In this document: piece after piece, positions 25,813-35,539 of the stretch
Numbering within the stretch: the stretch's first letter is position 1
Layout of the letters: each line of letters opens with the position of its first letter
Source of the DNA: Flavobacterium omnivorum
GTDB taxonomy: Bacteria > Bacteroidota > Bacteroidia > Flavobacteriales > Flavobacteriaceae
NCBI RefSeq assembly: GCF_900099915.1
Contig: NZ_FNDB01000019.1
Coordinates: forward strand, 1-64,000
Length of the DNA: 64,000 bases
Direction of reading: 5' to 3'
Translations under genes and position numbers: made by a program
The notes under the pieces: generated by a model
Told to the model about the DNA's origin: nothing
The model's input: only the letters and a program-made list of their open reading frames with translations
The model's database searches: none

Positions 25813-26925
25813 TTATGAAAACATATCTTTTACTTTCTCGAAAAATGATTTATCGGATTTCTCAGGATTCGGAATAAAATTATCATCTGTCAACGCATTT
25901 TCAAAAAACTGTTTTTGTTCTTTGTTCAATGTTTTTGGAGTCCATACATTCACATGAACCAATAAATCTCCATTCCCGTATCCGTTGATACTTGGAATTC
26001 CTTTTCCTTTTAATCTTAGAATTTTACCAGATTGAATTCCCTCTTCCAACTTAATTCTCACCTTGCCGTTTACAGCTTCAATATCTTTTGAAATTCCAAG
26101 CACCGCTTCAGCAAAGCTAATGTACAAATCAAAGTGTAAATTCTCTCCTTCACGTTTCAAGAATTCGTGTTCTAATTCTTCAATGGCAACTATTAAATCT
26201 CCTGGAATACTATTTCCTGGGGCATCATTACCTTTGTTAGACACTTTCAACTGCATGCCATCAACCACACCCGCAGGTATTTTTATTGAAACAGTTTCAT
26301 CTTCAAGAATCATTCCTTGAGAATCAGCTTCCGTAGGTTTTTTATCTAAAATTTGACCAGAACCTCCACAAGTAGGACAGGTTGAAGCCGATTGCATTCT
26401 ACCAAGAATTGTATTGGTCACGCGCATTACTTGCCCTTGACCGTTACAGGTAGAACACGTTTTATAGGTCACGCCTGGCGCTTGAACCTTACGTTTTACT
26501 TTTACTTTTTTCTCGACACCATTGGCAATTTCTTCCAATGTCAATTTTACTTTAATACGCAGGTTGCTTCCTTTAGCGCGACGAATTCCTCCGCCTCCGC
26601 CCCCAAAACCTCCAAAACCACCTCCAAAAATATCACCAAACTGACTGAAAATGTCATCCATATTCATTCCGCCCTGACCGCCACCACCAAAACCTCCAGA
26701 ACCATCAAAAGCTTGATGTCCATGTTGATCGTACTTTGCTTTCTTCTGTGGATCACTTAATATTTCGTAAGCTTCAGCAGCTAATTTAAATTTTTCTTCT
26801 GCCGATTTGTCTCCAGGATTTTTGTCAGGGTGATGCGCTATAGCTTGTTTTCTGTATGCTTTTTTAATTTCGGCAGCATCGGCACTCTTTGTAATGCCTA
26901 ATATTTCGTAAAAATCTTTTTTCAT
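25813..26925 (-). CDS. dnaJ: chaperone DnaJ
   Basis: A 370-residue Hsp40: J domain (about 1-70, with the HPD motif in AIAHHPDKNPGDKSAEE), Gly-rich stretch (about 75-110), zinc-finger region and two beta-rich C-terminal domains. It recruits substrates to DnaK and stimulates its ATPase. The zinc region has only two CxxCxGxG motifs (CSTCNGQG and CPTCGGSG), whereas classical DnaJ has four, so it should bind one zinc rather than two. It is followed by a terminator and preceded by grpE (58 bp), the usual chaperone arrangement. Confidence 0.95.
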   Translation of the reverse strand: MKKDFYEILGITKSADAAEIKKAYRKQAIAHHPDKNPGDKSAEEKFKLAAEAYEILSDPQKKAKYDQHGHQAFDGSGGFGGGGQGGMNMDDIFSQFGDIFGGGFGGFGGGGGGIRRAKGSNLRIKVKLTLEEIANGVEKKVKVKRKVQAPGVTYKTCSTCNGQGQVMRVTNTILGRMQSASTCPTCGGSGQILDKKPTEADSQGMILEDETVSIKIPAGVVDGMQLKVSNKGNDAPGNSIPGDLIVAIEELEHEFLKREGENLHFDLYISFAEAVLGISKDIEAVNGKVRIKLEEGIQSGKILRLKGKGIPSINGYGNGDLLVHVNVWTPKTLNKEQKQFFENALTDDNFIPNPEKSDKSFFEKVKDMFS

Positions 26926-26983
26926 TTTTATTTTTTCTTGTAAAAAATACAGACGCGATTCATTGCGTCTCTATACTTACGCA

Positions 26984-27562
26984 TTACTGACCTATTACCA
27001 CTTTTGGAAAACGAATGATTTTATCTCCTAGTTTATATCCTTTTTCAAGAACATCTACAATTTTACCTTTCATCTTGTCTGACGCAGCAGGAATTTGAGT
27101 TATGGCTTCCGCAAAGTCAGCATCAAATGTGTCTCCCGCGTTTACCTCAACTTGCTCCAATCCTTTAGCTACCAATGTGTTTTTTAATTTTTCATGAATA
27201 AGCTCCACTCCTTTTAACAAAAGTTCATCTTCGGATTTGCTTATTTCTGTAATTGCTCTGTCAAAATCATCCAATACAGGCAACATGGCTAATAAAACTT
27301 CCTGATTGGCCGTTTTGAATAATTCAATACGCTCTTTAGTAGTTCTTCTTTTGTAATTTTCGAATTCAGCGAATAATCGTAAATATTTATCTTTCTCTTT
27401 GGCTAAATCTTGCGTCAATTGCTCTTCAACACTTAATTCCTCAACAATGATTTGCTCTTCACTGGCATTATTCTCTAATGTCGCCTCCTCTAATTCTTGA
27501 TCGATTTCTGTATTTTCAGTAGTCATATTACTAGTATTTTTAAAAATATTCTTAAAGTTCAT
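26984..27562 (-). CDS. grpE: nucleotide exchange factor GrpE
   Basis: A protein of about 192 residues from the ATG at 27562; a longer frame reaches 27616 but begins with an unlikely leader. An acidic N-terminus leads to a long helix (LAKEKDKYLRLFAEFENYKRRTTKERIELFK) and a compact beta domain ending GYKLGDKIIRFPKVVIGQ, where the family reads GYxLxDRxLRPAxVxVG. It exchanges nucleotide on DnaK and acts with DnaJ next door. An ATG further in, at the start of MTTENTEID, is also possible. Confidence 0.93.
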   Translation of the reverse strand: MNFKNIFKNTSNMTTENTEIDQELEEATLENNASEEQIIVEELSVEEQLTQDLAKEKDKYLRLFAEFENYKRRTTKERIELFKTANQEVLLAMLPVLDDFDRAITEISKSEDELLLKGVELIHEKLKNTLVAKGLEQVEVNAGDTFDADFAEAITQIPAASDKMKGKIVDVLEKGYKLGDKIIRFPKVVIGQ

Positions 27563-27809
27563 TTTTATTCTTTTCTTTGGATTGCAAAAGTACTGCCAAT
27601 TCTTTTTAAATGTCAAATTGTCATCTTTTTAATAATTTCACTTTTTATAGCTACATAAAACAGAACAAGCTAAAATTTTAAGATTATTTTAAGATTATCT
27701 TATTATTGTTTTTTCTAGTTTTGTTAAAATTTTTATTTGATACCGTTTCAACAGTAAAAATTCTAGAGTTTATTCTCAACAATTATTAATTCACCATTAC
27801 TTTATATTA

Positions 27810-27845
27810 AAAAAAGCTTCGTTTACTTAAATGAAGCTTTTTTTA
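27810..27845. terminator. bidirectional hairpin between grpE and hisS
   Basis: AAAAAGCTTC pairs with GAAGCTTTTT across an AT-rich loop, with A and T runs on both sides. On the minus strand it terminates hisS. Confidence 0.8.
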
Positions 27846-27855
27846 TGTCTATAAT

Positions 27856-29232
27856 TTACGAACCCAGTAAAGCTTCCTTTAAACTTTCAAAACTCAGTGA
27901 AAGCTGCTCTCCCGAAATTAGATTTTTAAGTAAAAATGTGCTGGATGTCATCTCATCTGGACCAACGATAACGGCAAAAGGAATTCTTCTTTTATCCGCG
28001 TGCTGAAATTGCTTCGCCACCTTGACAGCATCGGGATACAGTTCTACTTTTATCCCTGCGGCTCTTAATTTTTGAATGGCTTGCAATCCATAAAAAGCTT
28101 CCATTTCTCCATAGTTTATAAATAGTGCTTGTGAGGTTGCCGATACCGTTTCTGGAAACAAATTCAATTCTTCAACCACTAAATAGATTCGGTCTAATCC
28201 AAATGAAATCCCTACACCGCTCATGTTTTTCAAACCAAAAATTCCAGTTAAATCATCGTATCTGCCACCGCCGCCAATGGATCCCATGGAAACGGATTTT
28301 GGAGGAGCGACTTCAAAAATAGCTCCCGTATAATAATTTAATCCTCGGGCTAAAGTTACATCTAAGTCTAAGACAGCGTTATTCAATCCAAGCTTCATGA
28401 CATTGTCACATATAAAACGTAATTCTTCTACCCCTTTCAAGCCTTCCTCTGATTCAGAAAGCAAAACAGAAAGTTTTTCTATTTTCTCTGAAATAGTTCC
28501 TGTGAAATTAAATAATGGTTGCACTTTTGCAATTGCTTCGACAGCAATTCCTTTCTCCATCATTTCTTTTTTGACACCGTCCTCTCCTATTTTATCAAGC
28601 TTATCTAAAGCAACTGTAAAGTCAATTAATTTATCAGAAGCGCCAATAACCTCAGCTATTCCTGATAATATCTTTCGGTTATTGATTTTTATGGTTACGC
28701 CACTCAAACCCAAATCAGCAAAAACAGCATCGTAAAGTTGCACCAATTCAACTTCCTGCCAAAGGGATTTAGACCCTACAACATCCGCATCACATTGAAA
28801 GAACTCTCTAAAACGTCCTTTTTGGGGTCGATCTGCACGCCAAACCGGTTGGATTTGATAGCGCTTGAATGGAAATTCAATTTCGTTTTGGTGCTGCACC
28901 ACGTACCGTGCAAAAGGAACTGTTAAGTCATAACGCAACGCTTTTTCCGAAATACTCGACGTTAGCTTGGTGCTATCCTTACTTTCCAAATGAGTGGCAT
29001 TGGCTTTCGCCAAATAATCGCCGGAATTTAATATTTTAAAAATCAAACGATCGCCTTCTTCGCCATATTTCCCCATTAGGGTTTCCGAATTTTCAAATGA
29101 AGGGGTTTCTATGGGCTGGAATCCAAATTTCTCGAAATTACTTTTTATAATCTGTATAATATACTGCCGTTTTGCCACCTCAGCAGGTGAAAAATCTCTG
29201 GTTCCTTTTGGAATGCTCGGTTTTGATGCCAT
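27856..29232 (-). CDS. hisS: histidine--tRNA ligase
   Basis: A protein of about 458 residues starting [16 protein letters not shown] at ATG 29232; the longer frame to 29346 has no family support. Class II synthetase motifs are visible: motif 2 in FRRYQIQ-like [29 protein letters not shown], the histidine signature [14 protein letters not shown], motif 3 GGGGRYDDL and [11 protein letters not shown], and a C-terminal anticodon domain. It charges tRNA-His. The gene runs into a hairpin terminator. Confidence 0.95.
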   Translation of the reverse strand: MASKPSIPKGTRDFSPAEVAKRQYIIQIIKSNFEKFGFQPIETPSFENSETLMGKYGEEGDRLIFKILNSGDYLAKANATHLESKDSTKLTSSISEKALRYDLTVPFARYVVQHQNEIEFPFKRYQIQPVWRADRPQKGRFREFFQCDADVVGSKSLWQEVELVQLYDAVFADLGLSGVTIKINNRKILSGIAEVIGASDKLIDFTVALDKLDKIGEDGVKKEMMEKGIAVEAIAKVQPLFNFTGTISEKIEKLSVLLSESEEGLKGVEELRFICDNVMKLGLNNAVLDLDVTLARGLNYYTGAIFEVAPPKSVSMGSIGGGGRYDDLTGIFGLKNMSGVGISFGLDRIYLVVEELNLFPETVSATSQALFINYGEMEAFYGLQAIQKLRAAGIKVELYPDAVKVAKQFQHADKRRIPFAVIVGPDEMTSSTFLLKNLISGEQLSLSFESLKEALLGS

Positions 29233-29587
29233 TGTATGAGTATTGGATTTTAGATTTTCAGATTTTGGAAGTATTGAAAAACTCCAAATTCTAATTCTTT
29301 GCAAATATCCTATTTTTAAAATTATTCTGTTTACAAATTTCATCATTTTATTGCAGGACCACTAGCCCAGATTGAAGTGAAAATGAGACAGTAAAAAAAT
29401 AATATTGTTTTCTTGCCGGAAAGAGCGACCGTAGGAAGCTCCTTTCAGGCAATTGAAAACAAATTATTTTTTGCTGTCGCATTGTAACGGAAAGCGGGAA
29501 ATAGCTTCAAATAAAAGAGATTACAATAAATTAGTTTTTAGCTAGATAAAATTTGTAACAAAAATTGTATTTTCGTGTCAAACCATT
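29233..29587. other. divergent intergenic region holding repeat copy C
   Basis: Between hisS (leftward) and the FtsX-like gene (rightward). Most is repeat copy C. The remaining about 75 bp before the start at 29588 is AT-rich with no clear -7 motif. Confidence 0.5.
29363..29508. repeat. flavobacterial hairpin repeat, copy C (compound)
   Basis: Read on the minus strand, ends are AGCTATTTCCCGCTTTCCG and CAATCTGGGCTA, matching copy D. The variable centre is a long imperfect stem (29387-29412 with 29455-29478). Inside it is a second hairpin, TTGCCGGAAAG with CCTTTCAGGCAA. Confidence 0.8.
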
Positions 29588-30832
29588 ATGATGTTAAAAT
29601 TATTCAAAGAAAATATTCGGATTGCATTAGGTTCAATTAGAACGCAGTTGTTACGAACGGTTCTTACTGTGATGATTATCGCTATAGGAATCACCGCTTT
29701 AGTTAGTATTCTTACGGTTGTTTCGGCACTTGAGAACACCATCTCCTCTGATTTTGCATCGATGGGAGCGAATACTTTTAATATTAAACAGTATGAAAAT
29801 ACGACGCGTAATCGTGGTGGTGACGAGCGCGTAATCATAAATCCAATTATTTCCTATCCTGAAGCAGTGGCTTTCAAGAACAAATACACCTATCCTTTTA
29901 CAGAAACCTCCCTTTCTTTTACAGCAACATCCGCTGCTGAAGTAAAATATGAAGCGACTAAAACAGATCCAGAAAATTCTATTCTTGGAGTGGACGAGTA
30001 TTTTATGACCAATTCTGGTTTAGAAACCAGCGCAGGACGAAATTTTACCAGTTTTGATATCGACAACAATGCCTATGTATGTGTTGTAGGATCTGATTTT
30101 GAGAAAGGATTGCTAAAAGACGTGAATCCAATTGATAAAACAATCGCAATCCGAGGTGCTAAATTTAAAGTTATTGGAGTGTTGAAAGAAAAGGGATCCA
30201 CCTTTGGAAACAATCAAGATTTACGTGTTTTAATTCCTATTCAGTTGGCTCGTTCTTTATTTACGGCGCCCAACATAAATTATACGGTAAGTGTTATGGT
30301 AGGTAAAAAAGAATTGCTAGAACAAGCTTTAGACAATGCCACAAGCACCATGCGCAGAGTTCGCAAATTAAGCCCTGTTAAAGACAATAATTTTGGTGTT
30401 GTTCGTAGTGACGATCTTATTAACCGAATTTTAGGAATCACAAAATACTTAGGACTGGCCTCTTGGTTGATTGGTATCATCACCGTTTTAGGCTCTTCTA
30501 TCGCTTTAATGAACATCATGATCGTTTCCGTAACGGAGCGTACGCGAGAAATAGGAGTTAGAAAAGCTTTGGGAGCTAAGAAAACAACCATCGCCATTCA
30601 GTTTTTTATAGAGACGTTATTGATTGGTCAAATGGGTGGATTGGTAGGTATTATTTTTGGAATCCTAATTGGATTTGGAATTGCCACTGCAATGGATTTT
30701 GCATTTGTAATCCCATGGGGCGCTATTATGGCCGCTTTTATCACTAGTTTCATCGTAGCTATTGCTTCGGGCTTATATCCTGCTATCAAAGCTGCAGTTC
30801 TCGATCCCATTGAAGCGTTGCGATACGAGTAA
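29588..30832 (+). CDS. ABC transporter permease, MacB/FtsX type
   Basis: A 414-residue protein: one TM helix near residues 20-45 (LRTVLTVMIIAIGITALVSIL), an extracytoplasmic MacB-like periplasmic domain (about 50-270), then three C-terminal helices with the FtsX motif (IMIVSVTERTREIGVRKALGA). MacB-like permeases work as mechanotransmitters or lipoprotein exporters with a separate ATPase. No ATPase gene adjoins, so the partner is elsewhere. Starts at 29588 and 29591 are both possible. Substrate unknown. Confidence 0.9.
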   Translation: MMLKLFKENIRIALGSIRTQLLRTVLTVMIIAIGITALVSILTVVSALENTISSDFASMGANTFNIKQYENTTRNRGGDERVIINPIISYPEAVAFKNKYTYPFTETSLSFTATSAAEVKYEATKTDPENSILGVDEYFMTNSGLETSAGRNFTSFDIDNNAYVCVVGSDFEKGLLKDVNPIDKTIAIRGAKFKVIGVLKEKGSTFGNNQDLRVLIPIQLARSLFTAPNINYTVSVMVGKKELLEQALDNATSTMRRVRKLSPVKDNNFGVVRSDDLINRILGITKYLGLASWLIGIITVLGSSIALMNIMIVSVTERTREIGVRKALGAKKTTIAIQFFIETLLIGQMGGLVGIIFGILIGFGIATAMDFAFVIPWGAIMAAFITSFIVAIASGLYPAIKAAVLDPIEALRYE

Positions 30833-30992
30833 AGTACGGTATACCAACGTGTTGTGATGCAAAAAATACAAGTGGATTAGTTAGCCACCTTCAAATTGCA
30901 TATCAAAAAAATTTCCCTGTAATAACTATGGGATCATCCTTCTATGACTCAACCATTTTAACAATCAAAAGAAACACGTTATATTCTAAACG

Positions 30993-31865
30993 CTATCTAG
31001 TACATTTTATCATCCTATCATTACCATAAATATCTTTTCGTAATTCGATATTTTTGAAATGCATTTGCTCCAACAAATCAATCATTGCTGCACCTAAATA
31101 TTGATTGATCTCAAAGTACAACAGTCCGTTTTCAGCGAGATTTTTTTGAGCTAATTCGGCTATTTTTTTGTAGAAAATCAACGCGTCATCATCCTCTACG
31201 AAAAGAGCCAAATGCGGTTCATTATCTAAAACATTTTTTTTAATTTCTTCTTTTTCCAAATTTCGAACATAAGGAGGATTTGAAACTATAACATCAAACT
31301 GTTCGTTGATTCCTTCAACTGCACTTAAGATAACCACATCTAGAATATTTTGATGAATGAAATTAACGCTTACTGCATTATTGGCAGCATTTTTTTTCGC
31401 TGTAGCCAAAGCCTTTTCAGAAACATCAATAGCAAAAACGGTAGCATTTGGAAGATTTTTTGCCAAGGAAATAGCAATACAGCCGCTTCCTGTTCCAATA
31501 TCCAGTATTTTTAAATTGTTGGATTGTTGTGTTTTTCGGTGATTCGATAGCATCCAATCAACCAACTCCTCTGTTTCTGGTCTTGGAATCAAAACGTGTT
31601 CATTGACACTAAAATCCAATCCATAAAAGCTCGTTTTACCTAATAAATATTGTATTGGGATCTCTTGTTTTAACGGTTCTAAAATCTCGTCCCATACCAC
31701 AATTTCTGCAGCCGAAAAAACCAAATCAGGATGCAGCGCCAAATCAATTCGTTTCATTTGCTGTTTTTTCTCTAATATTAAGTAGAAAAAACTCTCTGCT
31801 TCACCAGCATCATAAAGAGGGGTGAGTTCTTGAATAAAATGAGCTCTGTACTCTTTAATTTTCAT
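30993..31865 (-). CDS. prmC: peptide chain release factor N5-glutamine methyltransferase
   Basis: A 290-residue SAM enzyme: N-terminal helical domain (about 1-85), SAM motif I ILDIGTGSGCIAISLAKN, and the catalytic NPPY in VIVSNPPYV. It methylates the Gln of the GGQ loop in release factors 1 and 2, speeding translation termination. The N-terminal domain has the expected PLxYLxGxxxFyG pattern (QYLLGKTSFYG). Single gene. Confidence 0.93.
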   Translation of the reverse strand: MKIKEYRAHFIQELTPLYDAGEAESFFYLILEKKQQMKRIDLALHPDLVFSAAEIVVWDEILEPLKQEIPIQYLLGKTSFYGLDFSVNEHVLIPRPETEELVDWMLSNHRKTQQSNNLKILDIGTGSGCIAISLAKNLPNATVFAIDVSEKALATAKKNAANNAVSVNFIHQNILDVVILSAVEGINEQFDVIVSNPPYVRNLEKEEIKKNVLDNEPHLALFVEDDDALIFYKKIAELAQKNLAENGLLYFEINQYLGAAMIDLLEQMHFKNIELRKDIYGNDRMIKCTR

Positions 31866-32012
31866 GGTTTATAAGTATCAATTTAATTGTATAGCAAACA
31901 AAAAATCAGCTTAAAATGGATTGCTATTTAAAAATATAAAGAGTAATAAATAATGACTGCTTGCTGTTTCTAATCTTCTATCTTTAGAATTAAAACAATT
32001 AGGTCAAAATCA

Positions 32013-32501
32013 TTATTCTAAATTTTTCAACATCCAAATGGGACAACTGACATGTCCTGTACTACCCATTGGAGCTGAAATGTATTCAAAACCAACTTTT
32101 TTATATAATTTTTGTGCCTCAAGCATAAAAGGCATTGTTTCTAAATAACAGCTCTCAAAACCAAAATTCCTAGCACTTTGTAAACACACCGCCATCATTT
32201 CGGCACCAATTCCCAAACCGCGTGTTTCCGGCAGAAAATACATTTTTTGCAATTCACAAATAGTTTCCGCTTCGTTTTCTAATGGCGCAATTCCAGCAGA
32301 ACCAATAATTCTTCCGTTATTTTCAACCACATAGTACACAGATCTTGGCTTGCTGTACTCTTCAAACATAAAATCCAAATAAGGATCTTCATAAGCCGTC
32401 CCTACTTTTGGAATATTCAATTCATCAAAAACCGCGCGTATCAATGCTGCAACTTCTTGATTATCTTCTTTATTTATTTTTCTGATACTGTAATTTTCCA
32501 T
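32013..32501 (-). CDS. GNAT-family N-acetyltransferase
   Basis: A 162-residue protein with a GNAT fold. The acetyl-CoA loop is LPETRGLGIGAEMM (pattern Q/RxxGxG/A), preceded by strand GRIIGSAGIAPLE and followed by FGFESCYLETMPFMLEAQKLYKKVGF. Small-molecule or protein N-terminal substrates are possible; none can be assigned. It lies alone between prmC and ribD, divergent from ribD. Confidence 0.82.
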   Translation of the reverse strand: MENYSIRKINKEDNQEVAALIRAVFDELNIPKVGTAYEDPYLDFMFEEYSKPRSVYYVVENNGRIIGSAGIAPLENEAETICELQKMYFLPETRGLGIGAEMMAVCLQSARNFGFESCYLETMPFMLEAQKLYKKVGFEYISAPMGSTGHVSCPIWMLKNLE

Positions 32502-32601
32502 TTTTTAAAAATCTATTTATACCTGCAAAAATAGAAATTGTTTATTATTATTCTTCAAAGTTTTGAAACAAAATCATAAACTCAAAAATTACTACTTTTG
32601 T

Positions 32602-33648
32602 ATGGTGAAAAAACATGAAATATATATAAAGAGGTGCATCGAATTAGCTGAAAACGGTTTAGGAACTACATATCCAAACCCTATGGTAGGTTGTGTAATT
32701 GTTTATGATGGAAAGATTATCGGTGAAGGTTGGCATAGAAAAGCGGGTGAACCACACGCAGAAGTAAACGCCATAAATTCAGTAAAAGATAAGACCTTAT
32801 TGAAAAAAGCAACCATTTACGTAAGTTTAGAACCATGTAGCCATTTTGGAAAAACACCACCATGCAGCAATTTGATTATCGCTAATAAAATCCCAAAGGT
32901 GGTCATAGGAACTATAGATTCTAACGAAAAAGTGGCGGGAAAAGGAATCAAAAAACTAATCGAAGCCGGAATTCAAGTAACTGTTGGCGTATTAGAAGAG
33001 GACTGTTTTGAATTGAACAAGCGCTTTTTTACTTTTCACAACAAGAAAAGACCATACCTTATTTTAAAATGGGCAGAATCCAAAGACGGTTTTATCGCTC
33101 CACTAGAAAAATTAGAAAAAAAACCCGTTTGGATTACCAATGGGTTTTCCAGGCAACTAGTCCACAAATGGCGCACTGAGGAGCAGGCAATTCTGGTGGG
33201 AACACAAACTGTACTTGACGACAATCCTAAACTCGACGCACGAGACTGGCGGGGAAATAATCCTGTACGAGTAGTTTTAGACCAAAATAATCGCATTCCA
33301 GAACATAGCCAAATTCTTGACAATCAAGTTAAAACTATTCTTTTTTCTAAATTTAAAACCGCTGCTGAAAAAGAAAATACTATCTTTGAAATAATTGATT
33401 TTGAAGAAAACGTAGTACAGCAAGTAGTTCAATCGTTGTACGAACATCAAATTCAGTCCGTTATTATCGAAGGCGGGAGGCAAACTTTGCAATCTTTTAT
33501 AGATGCCAATCTATGGGATGAAGCACGAATATTCGTTGGAAACATCCCATTCACTTCCGGAATCAAAGCGCCTATTCTGGATAAAAAACAGTTCAACAAA
33601 TCGATGATTGGTACTGACGAACTTCTAATTTCTAGAAACTATGATTAA
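32602..33648 (+). CDS. ribD: riboflavin biosynthesis bifunctional deaminase/reductase
   Basis: A protein of about 348 residues from ATG 32602. The N-terminal deaminase has the zinc site His52-Ala-Glu54 (GEPHAEVNAI), Cys79 (PCSHFGKTPPC) and Cys88. The C-terminal reductase (about 148-345) has KWAESKDGFIA and the NADPH-binding IIEGGRQTLQSF. It converts the GTP-derived pyrimidine to 5-amino-6-ribitylamino-uracil phosphate in riboflavin synthesis. The next gene overlaps its end by 8 bp, so they are translated from one message. Confidence 0.94.
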   Translation: MVKKHEIYIKRCIELAENGLGTTYPNPMVGCVIVYDGKIIGEGWHRKAGEPHAEVNAINSVKDKTLLKKATIYVSLEPCSHFGKTPPCSNLIIANKIPKVVIGTIDSNEKVAGKGIKKLIEAGIQVTVGVLEEDCFELNKRFFTFHNKKRPYLILKWAESKDGFIAPLEKLEKKPVWITNGFSRQLVHKWRTEEQAILVGTQTVLDDNPKLDARDWRGNNPVRVVLDQNNRIPEHSQILDNQVKTILFSKFKTAAEKENTIFEIIDFEENVVQQVVQSLYEHQIQSVIIEGGRQTLQSFIDANLWDEARIFVGNIPFTSGIKAPILDKKQFNKSMIGTDELLISRNYD

Positions 33649-34243
33649 TACTATAATTTTTGATTTTGGTGATATTTTTATTAATTTAGACAAGCAAGCT
33701 TCTATTACTGCTTTTAAAAACTTAGGTCTAACGGAATGGAATGATGATCTTGAACAGTTGAACCTTCAGTTTGAAACTGGAAAAATATCTCGTGAAGATT
33801 TTCTGTTTGGCATTCAAAAACACATTCCAACGGCTAGTATTAAACAAATAACAACGGCTTGGAACGCCATCCTTCTTGACTTTCCTTTGTATCGATTAGA
33901 ATTTTTACAAATGCTTTCCCAAAAATACCGCTTGTTTCTGTTGTCGAACACTGACGCTATCCATATTGAAAATTTTGAGCAAACAAACGGGATTTCTTTT
34001 TACCGGGATTTTTATCAATGTTTTGAAAAAGTATATTTTTCGTTTGAACTTGGCACAAGAAAACCCAATCCTGAAACTTTTAATCACCTGATAAACAATC
34101 ATGAATTGGCTCCCAAAAGAACCCTGTTTGTAGATGACAAAAAAGAAAACACTGATGCTGCGCTGGCTTTAGGATTTGAAGTTTGGAATTTACAAGTTGG
34201 AAAAGAAGACGTCATCCATTTATTAGACAAAAAATTAATTTGA
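33641..34243 (+). CDS. HAD-IA family phosphatase
   Basis: A 200-residue haloacid dehalogenase-fold protein (HAD subfamily IA). Motif I is IIFDFGDIFINLD with nucleophile Asp8 and Asp10 replaced by Gly (DFGD instead of DxD), as in several YjgL/YihX-like members; motif II is LFLLSNTDA; motif IV FVDDKKENTDAA. The ATG overlaps the ribD stop codon. Dephosphorylation of the ribD product is an unsolved step in riboflavin synthesis, and this position makes that a fair, unproven guess. Confidence 0.85.
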   Translation: MINTIIFDFGDIFINLDKQASITAFKNLGLTEWNDDLEQLNLQFETGKISREDFLFGIQKHIPTASIKQITTAWNAILLDFPLYRLEFLQMLSQKYRLFLLSNTDAIHIENFEQTNGISFYRDFYQCFEKVYFSFELGTRKPNPETFNHLINNHELAPKRTLFVDDKKENTDAALALGFEVWNLQVGKEDVIHLLDKKLI

Positions 34244-34297
34244 AAAAAGGCTTCAAAAGCAAACCGAGTTTGAAATTCATTCCCTATTTAATTCTCA

Positions 34298-34921
34298 TTG
34301 AAAGATACATACAAAACCATTGAATTACCCGTAGAAGGAATTCTCCATAAAGACAAAAATAGTAAGTTTTTTGGTTACGCATTCCCCATGCAAGAAGAAG
34401 ATCAGCTAAAACCGATCCTAGACCATTTACGAAAACAACATCCGCATGCTGGTCATTTTTGTTATGCCTATCAAATGGGTACTGATGCGCTTACCTATAA
34501 AGCAAACGATGATGGAGAACCTAGCAACAGTGCTGGTATGCCCATTTATGGCCAAATTCAATCCTTTTCCGTTACAAATGTATTACTTGTAGTCGTTCGC
34601 GTTTTTGGAGGAGTAAAATTAGGCGTTGGAGGATTGATTACAGCTTACAAGACAACTGCGAAACTAGTACTTGCCACCTGCGATATTATCGAAAAAACCA
34701 TTGATGTACATTTTATAATCTCGTTTGATTACAAAAAGATGAATAAAGTGATGCGGGTAATCAAGGAAAAGAAACTAGAAATTGTTTCTCAAGAAATGGA
34801 AATAAATGAAATCTCAACCCTTCCAATGGGCATAATTGAGGTAAAAACACGAAAAAAAAATGCCGAAATAGTCTTCGACATTTTTCAAACGTTATTTGAA
34901 ATAGACATTAGGCGAGTCTAA
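34298..34921 (+). CDS. YigZ/IMPACT family protein
   Basis: A 207-residue protein in two domains. The N-terminal YigZ/UPF0029 domain has FGYAFPMQ and HFCYAYQMGTDALTYKANDDGEPSNSAGMPI, where the family motif DGEPxxTAGxP is modified. The C-terminal part is DUF1949-like. Homologues bind nucleic acids or regulate translation initiation (IMPACT in eukaryotes). The start is TTG at 34298 because an in-frame stop (34289-34291) lies just upstream. It follows the HAD gene by 54 bp. Confidence 0.85.
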   Translation: MKDTYKTIELPVEGILHKDKNSKFFGYAFPMQEEDQLKPILDHLRKQHPHAGHFCYAYQMGTDALTYKANDDGEPSNSAGMPIYGQIQSFSVTNVLLVVVRVFGGVKLGVGGLITAYKTTAKLVLATCDIIEKTIDVHFIISFDYKKMNKVMRVIKEKKLEIVSQEMEINEISTLPMGIIEVKTRKKNAEIVFDIFQTLFEIDIRRV

Positions 34922-34950
34922 TTCTGATTTAAAACAGTACTTTTTTCAGT

Positions 34951-35355
34951 TTATTCCAAAGTTTTTAACAATTCTAAAATATAATCTGGAGGAGCAGTTG
35001 GGCGACCTGTTTTTAATGACACAAAAACCAAAATAAACTGGGCAGTTGTTAATAACTCATTCGCTTCATTATAGATCGCGCAATCGAATTCTATCTTTAC
35101 GGACGTCTGACTTTTGAAAATCGTGTGAACCGTAAGCAACTCATCATAACGCGCTGATTTTTTATAATTTATATTCATGGAAACAATAGGAAGGGCAATT
35201 CCACTTTCTTCCATTTTTTTATACGATATCCCTTTGTTTCTAAGCCATTCCACTCTTCCTATTTCAAAATAAGGTATATAATTTCCGTGATATACAACGC
35301 CCATTTGGTCAGTTTCTGAGTAGCGTACCCTAACTTCTATTTGATGATCTTTCAT
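34951..35355 (-). CDS. acyl-CoA thioesterase (4HBT hotdog fold)
   Basis: A 134-residue hotdog-fold thioesterase of the YbgC/FadM type. The conserved start (VRVRYSETDQMGVVYHGNYIPYFEIGRVEWLR) contains the catalytic Asp (TDQMG) and Tyr/His (YHGNY). It hydrolyses acyl-CoA or a related thioester; the substrate is not fixed. It is convergent with yigZ and divergent from dnaA. Confidence 0.88.
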   Translation of the reverse strand: MKDHQIEVRVRYSETDQMGVVYHGNYIPYFEIGRVEWLRNKGISYKKMEESGIALPIVSMNINYKKSARYDELLTVHTIFKSQTSVKIEFDCAIYNEANELLTTAQFILVFVSLKTGRPTAPPDYILELLKTLE

Positions 35356-35539
35356 TAATTTTATATTAAATATTTAAATTTTAAATAGCGCCTTACAACA
35401 ATAATTCGTGAAATTATTACCCTATATATTTTTTTTTACAGAATTTTGTTCACATATTTGTTACCCCGATAAATAATTACAAAACTCCTTTTTTTTAGTA
35501 AGATAACAATTACCAATTAAAAACAATTTAATAGAATAT

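Noticed and set aside
26600-26720. Gly-rich tandem codons in dnaJ as a repeat element
   Set aside because: This is the normal Gly/Phe-rich linker of DnaJ.
29233-29346. N-terminal extension of HisS by 38 residues
   Set aside because: HisS proteins begin near MxxKPSxPKGTRDF; the extension is unlike the family.
35356-35539. possible oriC upstream of dnaA
   Set aside because: The stretch is AT-rich, but no cluster of DnaA boxes (TTATNCACA) was found here or just after dnaA.
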